Positions 12,001 through 21,000 of a stretch of DNA of 64,000 nt are shown here, in pieces (the stretch's first letter is position 1; every line of letters starts with the position of its first letter). Location of the stretch: positions 345,501 through 409,500 of the forward strand of contig JAVGVS010000163.1 of NCBI GenBank assembly GCA_032718565.1. Direction: 5' to 3'. The notes beneath the pieces are model-generated. The model searched no databases and was not told the origin of the DNA. It was given only the letters and a program-made list of their open reading frames with translations. The stretch is from Distichodus sexfasciatus (lineage: Eukaryota > Chordata > Actinopteri > Characiformes > Distichodontidae). The translations under genes were made by a program, and so were the position numbers.

Positions 12001-15000
12001 CGATTCGCGATTCGTAAGCAATTCATAATTCATAAGCGTTTCACGATTGTGAATCGATTTGGAATCGAATCGTGAGCCCAAGAATCCAAATCAGATTGAA
12101 TTGTGAGATTTTCTGGTGCAGTCTCGATCTAGATCAAGATCAAACCAATCAAAGCACTCTGACTTGTTTATAACTAACAAGCTTCTGAATAAATCCTGTA
12201 ACCATATGAGGTCTTTAATATTTTGTCAAAATTGCTGTGTTGAATCTTTCGATTCTTTTAGACTTGCTTTCAAAAAGTAGTCAGTTGACGTAATGATATT
12301 TTGAGCATCCGCGTTCATGCGTCTAAACGTGTGTGTGTGTGTGTGTGTTTGCGTGCACAGGTCTGGTTAAAGCCCCACTCAAGCGCTCGCGCTCCACGGC
12401 GGACGGCGGCGACGAGGACAGTCAGGAGCAGCTGCAGGAGCTGCTGGAGTCCGGAGCTGTGGACGAGGAGCAGAAGACGGACAACACCACCCTGCTGCGC
12501 CTGCTGGAGGAGGGGGAGAAGGTCAGTTTTTCATTTTTTCCCTTTTGACTTCACTCATCAAGAGTGCTCAAGTCGAGCGTGCTGAAGTCCTTTGTCCGCT
12601 CTCACTCTTGTTGAACACCAGATCCAGCACATGTACCGGTGTGCTCGGGTGCAGGGCCTGGACACCAGCGAGGGACTGCTTCTCTTCGGGAAGGAACATT
12701 TCTACGTGATCGACGGCTTCACTATGACCGTCACCAGGGAGATCAGGGACATCGAGACGCTGCCTGCAAAGTGAGTACACACAAGTACACTCCTTCTGTC
12801 GTCTGATGTCTACTCCCTGTTAGTAGTGTTCAAGCTCGTGTTTTAGCAAGCGATGATGATGATGATGATGGTTCGGCCCTTTTCTCAGCATGCACGAGCC
12901 GATTATTCCCAGAGGAGCCCGACAAAGCCAGAGTCAGCTGAAGAGAACCTGCAGCATTTTTGCCTACGAGGACATCAAAGAAGTGCACAAGCGTCGCTAC
13001 CTGTTGCAGGTACAGTAAATACCCCCGTCAGCTAGGAGTGAAAATTCCGAGTCTTTCTAGTAGGGACGCATGATATGGGAATTATTGGCCGATGCTGATA
13101 TCTGGCAGTTCTACTGCGCGCTCAGAATTTTAACACCAAAATAACGCCATAGTTCTGATATTTCTAACACGGATGCAGCCCATATGCGAGTTCACATTCG
13201 CTAAGTGACGCAAATGCAGATTAGTTGAACGCGTAAAGACAAGAGCTTTTGCTTGCGAACGTTCCAGAATTTTGTTCCCAAAATAATGCCACACTTTTTA
13301 AGACAGAAGGCGTGTCCCGTATGAAATCCCACCTGCGCTGCCTTTCCCACGTACAATTAATGCGTCATAAAATACCAGACAATTCTAAGAATATCGGCCG
13401 ATTCCGATATGCTTCCGATATTATCGTGCATCCTTACTTTTCAAAAAGAAGGTCGGCTAAGCACCATCAATTTAAATGTAATGTTTCTTTTTTAACCCCT
13501 TTCCCTTTTGTAGCCGATGGCGGTGGAGGTGTTTTCAGGCGATGGGCGAAATTACCTCCTGGCTTTCCAGAAGGGGGTCAGAAACAAGGTGTACCAGAGG
13601 TGGGTTGTAAAAATAGATTTGTCCTCTTCCCGAAAAATAAAATTTGGGTCTAGTGTCACTCCATGTCACACATGATGAGTCTCCTGTGTGTTCTGTCTAG
13701 GTTTTTGGCAGTTGTTCCCTCTCTAGCCGACAGCTCTGAGTCGGTTTCGGGACAGCGACCCAACACTAGCGTCGAGCAAGGGTATGTCTCGTTAGGTCTC
13801 GCTGGGCAATTCGTTAATTGAAATTCTTCAATTAATCGTGATATTGATTTTTTAGGTTGTGTCGCCCAGTCCTACTCCTCAAAGCCATAGATGAGCATCA
13901 TTTACTGACTCCAGTTTTCTCCTCCTCATATAGGTCTGGCCTTCTCAGCACGTTGGTGGGAGAGAAATCCGTAACCCAGCGATGGGAGGTGAGCGTCTCT
14001 TTAAACTCGTTCAACGTCCGTTTTGCCGTCTTGTAAAACGGGAGTGCTTAAAATGAGCATCTCTTTGTTCTCAGAGAGGAGAGATCAGCAACTTCCAGTA
14101 CTTAATGCACCTGAACACGCTGGCCGGCAGGTCCTACAACGATCTGATGCAGTACCCTGTCTTCCCCTGGATCCTGGCCGACTACGACGCCGAGGTTGGC
14201 TTGTCGCTTGCTGACGTCTTTCCAGACTCGTTATTCTTATGCTTATGCTTTTCATTAGAATGCTGAGTGATGGATTGGTGCTTACAAGACCCAAGGGTGC
14301 TAGAGAGTTGGATTAAGAGGAGCATCAGTTGGTTATACGAACGTTCTCGTCTCGTTACGTGACGCTCAGCACCAGTCTGATTGCCTGCCGTCGGTTCCTG
14401 TTTTTGGATGTGCAGTGTGAAAGCCTTATCATGTACGTTCCACAGGAACTGGACCTCAATAACCCGAAGACGTTCCGCAACTTGTCTAAGCCGATGGGAG
14501 CTCAGACGGACGACCGTCTGATCCAGTACAAGAAGCGCTTTAAAGACTGGGAGGATCCCAACGGTACGCACCAGCCGTTTTAGTGGCAGAAGTTTCAGCT
14601 TTGCTCCGTCTCAGTGACTTTTCTGATGTGGTCTTCCTTGTTTTTTGCGGGGGGGGTTTAGGAGAGACTCCAGCGTATCACTACGGAACTCACTACTCAT
14701 CCGCCATGATCGTGGCCTCCTACTTAGTGAGGATGGAGCCCTTCACCCAGACCTTTCTCAGGCTACAGGTGATCTCTCCATCTTTGTCAGCACGTTAAAC
14801 CCCTCTTCTTCTCCATCATCTACAGTATCACTCCTCTTGTCCACATTTTTTTCATATAGCTCTTTCCTTTTAACGCGTGGCTTTTGTTTTGACAGATTAT
14901 CAGTTAAACGTCTTGGCTGGCATTACAGTATACGGTGTGGACGTGTGTAGATGTTGGTAACTTTTCATTTCCTCTCCGTCCAGTGTTGGAGAGCTTCCTT

Positions 15001-18000
15001 CATCGCTCTGTCCCTGTTCGTCCCACTGATAACTGCTTAATTCCTCCCACAGTTTGAGCGTCTTTATAGTGTGTCCTTTCTCTGACTTTTGCTTTATATT
15101 TTTTGAATGTTGTTTTTCTCCCAGAAAGCATAGTGTTGGAATGACAGGCTGCTTTTAGAGCATGTTCATCTGTATCACATGTCAAGCTATCACAGCTAGG
15201 GATGCACAGATCCAACTTTTTCACTTCCGATACCGATACTTGGGGTTTGGGTGTCGGCCGATGTCGAGTACTGATCCGATACCAGTTTTAATGGATTCTG
15301 CTATGCTTAAGGAAATGTTTGACTTAAATACTCTTTTCCTAACTAAAGCGATGTAATAATTACACACCCATATGTGACCCTCCACGGCAAAACCAGTCGC
15401 TTGTCGCAACGGTTTCCGAGAAAAACGAGCGTTTATGTAATGTGGGGTGATTTTTTGTTTTTAGTGTTTTGAAACAGTGGAAGGTCTATACTGTACTGTT
15501 GTGAGTAAATTTGGCTGAAAAACCCTTTCCATCCTAAAAACGTGACTTTCTTGAGGCGAGGAATTCAATTCCAGCAGAATGTTCAAAGTTTCTGTTTTGA
15601 CCGCTCTACTTCAATATTTACGGTAAATCCACTGGTTGACTAGCGTGAAGATATTTCTCCGGAATCCATCACCGTCTCCCGAGTTCAGTTAACGTAACGC
15701 AGGTAGGCTATCCGTGTGGCTGTGAATGCAGCGTAGGCTACCGTAAATACAAACGTAGCCGCGACCGCACCAAGCGTCTGTGAGTGCTACGGCGATAGCA
15801 CGTTTCTCACTTGGCGTGACAGGAGAAACCCGACTCCTTTGAATGTTGATATCTCAGTCATATGTCGTCCCATTCATTCCATATAGGTATCGTTTTGAAG
15901 CTTGATTTATCCCCTTTCATGAAAACATAATAACTCAATTTTGAAAATCTGCGACAAGCGTGCAGAGTCACATATGTACAGTGCATGCTAAATTAGCGAT
16001 GCACCGATCCAACTTTTTCAGTTCCGATACTGATGCTTGGGTATCGGCCGATGCCAAGTACCGATCTGATACCAATTGTTAACCTTTACGGCCCTAAGAG
16101 AACTTGGGGTGTTTTTCCTTAGTTTTTAGCCTTATTCTAGTGTGTGTGTGGAAGTTAGCCGTACTTGCTTTAAGTTGTGTTCAGAGCGTCCTGTTCTGCT
16201 AAGATTTGAAGTTTGATGTGCAAATGCTGACAATCTTGAAATCAGTCCGTTTCTAATGAAAACCGACTGGCGTCTGTAGATTTTTTTTCTTTTTTAGCTT
16301 CATGTAGTCTAAAAGTGCTGAAACTGTAGGTGTAACTGCTAGAAATGGGAAGAACAGTGTCTGTTTTATTGACTTGCAGGGTTGTCGTTATGTAGAGACA
16401 TTCCATGGCTTAGTACTGTGAATTAAAATAAGGTCAGTGCCAGACAGAAACACTTCTTTATACATTTGGAACCCATCTGGATATAGAATAAACGTATTTG
16501 ATAAAAAATAATGCTTCATTTATTTCTTACTCTCTAACATTATAGAATGTAAATAATGTTTTCTGATGAATTAAAAATGATGAAAAACTGAAGTTTTTGA
16601 GGCAATTTGGACTCATTTTGGCCTATAAGTCATTTTGGACTCGTTTCTTGGAGAGAGCTACGTTTTTGACGTGGTGGTGTTCCACATGAGGGTTGTTTGG
16701 CAGGATGGCGTTCCACACAATAAGGAATAAACACTGAAAATATCAAGTGCATAGCTGTATTGTGAGTAGAACGCTGGTTGTTTTGTTATTTATCAGCGAA
16801 TATATATATGTTTTGTCTGTAATAAAGGGGAAGAGTTGACGGAACTGTTGGACTTCCCTGTGAGAGATGCGCGCACTAACAAACACAGTGAGGAGCACAA
16901 AGACAGCGAGAGGGAGCTGGTGGTGTTAAGGAAATTAATTTGCTTTTGGGGTTGTAGCGCGTCAAATCGCCTAGCTGCTTCAGATCGAGCTCGTAGTGTT
17001 TAAAAATGTCTTAAAACACGGTGTTAAGACCACGGTCAGACAGAACAAGAACACAAAACCTGGTAAAGAAATTTGACCTGAATCTAAAATATTATTTTAC
17101 AGTTAAGAACGAGTACATGATGACTCTTACGTCTTCAGCATGTTATATAGCCCCGACTGCGTGTTTACAAGACGAGTTCTTGCCGCTTCCACTCCTCCAG
17201 ACAGACGCTCCTACAGTGGACAGCCTAAATAAATACAGTATTTATGAGCCGCTCTAATTATCCACGACTCTTTGCAGCCAGCCGTCTGCACAGCAATAGC
17301 GGCTCCCTTTTCGCGCGGGAAGTATTTGCACTCGACATGTTGCTGCCTCACGCCGTTGCTATTTGGAAAGAGGCAACAGCTCCGCATCGAGAAGCGTTTC
17401 GGGGCTGGCGGCAGGATTTTTGGTGGTCAGCAGGGGGTTAATCTGCAACAAGCGGGGAACGAGGCTGTTGGTTTGTTTGTGAAAGGCTGTCGTTTGCCAC
17501 GGTCCTTCGCAGGGGGGCCACTTCGATCTGGCCGACCGGATGTTCCACAGCGTGCGGGAAGCCTGGCTCTCGGCGTCCAAACACAACATGGCCGACGTCA
17601 AGGAGCTGATTCCCGAGTTCTTCTACCTCCCCGAGTTCCTGCTCAACTCCAATAACTTCGACCTCGGTACGGTTTCGGTTTAAATGTGAAAAACGAATGA
17701 GTGAATGAGACACGGGTTGCGTCTCAACGCCGGTGGTGACGTTACGCGGGTTTATTTTTGTGGCAATGCAGGCAGCAAACAGAACGGCACTAAGCTGGGC
17801 GACGTCATCCTGCCTCCCTGGGCCAAAGGAGACCCGCGAGAATTCATCAGAGTCCACAGACAGGTGAGAGGCAACGACGATTCAACTACGACTCACCCAA
17901 GCATCAGTTTTGTAGTGATGTAGAGCGGCATGAGCCCCAGTTCTACACATTCTGTGTGCTTTCAGGCTCTGGAGTGCGACTACGTCAGCGCGCACCTGCA

Positions 18001-21000
18001 CGAGTGGATCGACCTGATCTTCGGCTACAAGCAGCAGGGCCCTCCAGCGGTGGAGGCTGTTAACGTTTTCCATCACCTCTTCTACGAGGGCCAGGTGGAC
18101 ATCTACAACATCAACGACCCCCTGAAAGAGACCGCCACCATCGGCTTCATCAACAACTTCGGACAGATCCCCAAACAGGTCAGCACTTACATGCCGATTA
18201 ATCTAAATGATAAGGATGCACGATACGGGAATTATCGGTCGATGCTGATCTCCGATGTTTTTCATGATTATATCTACCGATGCCGAGATATTTTGCTTGA
18301 CGAAGTGCCACTGTGCGCTCAGAATTTTGGCACAAAAATAACTCCATACTTCTGACATTTCTAACACGGCGCCAAGTCAAGCGAGCGTGAAAGTAGAGTG
18401 GAGCGAGGGCGGAGCGTTTCCAGCGTAGTGCACAACATCTTAAGAAAAAGTCACTTCTCGCCCTATGTAGTGTACCAATCCAAATAGGGTGCATGTGACA
18501 CGCCATGTGCACTATCTAGTGCATAGAGAGCTGTATAAAATTCCACCTTGGACTTTGGACATACCTGGCACTAGGGCTGGGTTCAAAAAATCGATTCACC
18601 GATCAATATCGATTCTCGTTTGAAAAATACGATATCGATTCGAGAATTGAATCGGATCATGACCTTGTGGATCGGAATCGAATCGATTCAGGAAATCAGC
18701 AACGATACCCAGCCCTACCTGGCACAAGTGCTACCTTTCCCACATACATCGAGTGTCTGCCCGGCAAAAAACAATTATCGTCAATTCCGATATGATTCCG
18801 ATATTATCGTGCGTCCCTACTAAATGTTCTTGACGCGTTCCCGTTCTCTGTCAGATGTCTAACCTGTCCGTGTGGATTGTGTTGCAGCTGTTTAAGAAGC
18901 CCCACCCTCCCAAGCGGGTGCGCAGCAAGTCCAACGGGGAGATGCCCGGCATTCCCGCCTCCGTCAACTCCAACGCCGACAAGATCTTCTTCCACCACCT
19001 GGACAACCTGCGGCCTTCGCTCGCTCCCGTTAAAGGTGAAGTTTGACGGCAAGCAGCAAACCACTAACTGTGCTCAGCCTGATTTTAGAGGGTTGTGACC
19101 TTAAACCGAGAACGGAACGACCGAGCTTGGGAAACATCGGCGAGCATTTTAATAAGGTGTGTGTGTGTGTGTGTGTGTGTGCCTGTTTTACAGAGCTGAA
19201 GGAGCCAGTAGGTCAGATCGTGTGCACCGATAAGGGCATCCTGGCCGTGGAGCAGAACAAAGTGCTGGTGCCTCCTGCCTGGAATAAAAACTTTGCCTGG
19301 GGCTACGCAGACCTCAGCTGCCGGATGGCCAACTACGAGTCGGACAAGGTCAGGGACGCGCAACGTAAAGCTCCCGCCAGGTCGTGGGAACGTTCTCTTC
19401 ACCTGCCAACAGAGTGGAAACTCCCACTCTAGTAGAGTTAACAGTGCCCCCTGCTGTCAGACTTTATCTGCTTTATCTTCGCGGATGACTCATACGATGA
19501 ATACTTTATGCCGTTGTTGACTTTGCAGGCTCTCTGCCAGCTCTTACGTAAGCTGGGGCTCCTCTGTTTTCACAGGCGGTGGTGGTGTACGAGTGTCTGT
19601 CTGAATGGGGTCAGATCCTGTGTGCAATTTGTCCCAACCCTAAGCTGGTGATCACGGGGGGCACCAGCACCGCCATATGCGTGTGGGAAACCAGCACCTC
19701 AAAAGAGAAGGCGAAGACCCTCACTCTCAAACAGGTAAAACAGGAATACGCAGGTAGATAAAGTGTGCAACAATTCCGGACCTTTCCAAGCGCAGCGCTG
19801 GATGCAAGTTCTTGTGTTCCGTTTCTAGGCTCTGCTGGGCCACACCGACGCGGTGACGTGCCTGACGGCGTCCTCGGCCTACCACATCGTGGTGAGCGGC
19901 TCCCGCGACCGCACCTGCATCGTCTGGGACCTGAACAAGCTGGCCTTCGTCACGCAGCTGAGGGGACACCGGGCCCCCGTCTCGGCGCTCTGCATCAACG
20001 AGCTCACCGTGAGTCCGCCGTTGCGTCTTCATCGCGCCTAAAAGGCGCCGATTTCTCTAACGGAGACACAGACCCGAGCCTGCGTAAAATACACTTTTAT
20101 TGCAGGTTATAGGGGTGCACGATTCAGAAAATCTCACGAGTCGATTCCGATTCTTGGGCTCACGATTCGATTGAAAATCCATTCACAATCCATAAATGAT
20201 TCACGATTCAGTACATGGATGAATTTGTTTCCAGGTTGCTGTTTTGAGTTCAGATCAACAGTAACAAAATCACACTGAATCAAATGTCGTTTACTAAATC
20301 TAAACTAGAGCCGTTATGTTACTTGAAAAATATGAATTGATTTTTTTGGAATGCATGAATCAGTTTTGAATCGACAGAGAAAGAATCGATCCGCTTGGAT
20401 TTTTTTTTGCACACACTATTTTAGCCTTCACATTATTAGCCATTGCTTCAGTTAGAAGAAATATTCTAAAATGGCACATCACGATTTTAAGAATTAACAC
20501 ATTTTAATATTACAAGACGTCACTTTATTGCTTCATATCATTCTTAAAACATTTTTAAGGCTGAGAAACTCCATTGAACCTCCTGTGGATTCTTGTCACC
20601 GACTGTCGTACTGGTTGTGAAAATGATTCCTGTGACTGCGCTCCAGGAAATGTGTGTTTTAGGCAGAAATCCGTACCTGTAGACTGATAACCGGTGACTG
20701 CGTTCTCGTTTGCACAGGGCGACATTGTTTCCTGCGCCGGCACCTACATCCACGTGTGGAGCATCAACGGCAACCCCATCGCCAGCGCCAACACCTTCAC
20801 GGGCCGCAGCCAGCAGATCCTGTGCTGCTGCGTGTCCGAGATGAACGAGTGGGACACCCAGAACGTCATCGTCACGGGACACTCGGATGGCGTCGTCAGG
20901 GTAGGTTGACCCGCAAAAATGCATGATTTACAGTGAAGGCAGTGTGTAGGCGCTCACTTGCGACGTTTTCCCTGTAGTTCTGGAGAATGGAGTTCCTGCA

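Larger units (their letters stand above)
11583..13781 (+). other. wdfy3: WDFY3 exons, acidic linker and BEACH-associated PH-like domain
   Basis: Exons: 11583-11751, 12361-12521, 12622-12770, 12889-13009, 13514-13599 and 13701-13781. The first two encode an acidic linker (EPEHGEDTIARVKGLVK, then a Glu-rich stretch). Exons 12622-13009 encode the start of the PH-like module, with the family segment GLLLFGKEHFYVIDGFT. In BEACH proteins this PH-like fold packs against the BEACH domain and is thought to act with it as one unit. Phases are consistent at every junction. The intron at 11752-12360 carries a GATTC-rich MITE and a short (GT)n run next to the acceptor at 12360. Confidence 0.93.
13934..19035 (+). 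other. wdfy3: WDFY3 exons encoding the BEACH domain
   Basis: Exons: 13934-13988, 14075-14194, 14446-14563, 14662-14768, 17513-17666, 17772-17863, 17966-18178 and 18888-19035. BEACH hallmarks are plain: RWERGEISNFQYLMHLNTLA and the YPVFPWILADY core in exon 14075-14194; YHYGTHYSSAMIV in exon 14662-14768; LPPWAKGDPREFIRVHR in exon 17772-17863; and HEWIDLIFGYKQQGPPAVEA in exon 17966-18178. The donor at 14195 (GAG|GTTGGC) is weak but is fixed by phase and by homology on both sides. The 2.7-kb intron at 14769-17512 contains two copies of a dispersed MITE, one of them split by a 598-bp element. Confidence 0.96.
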
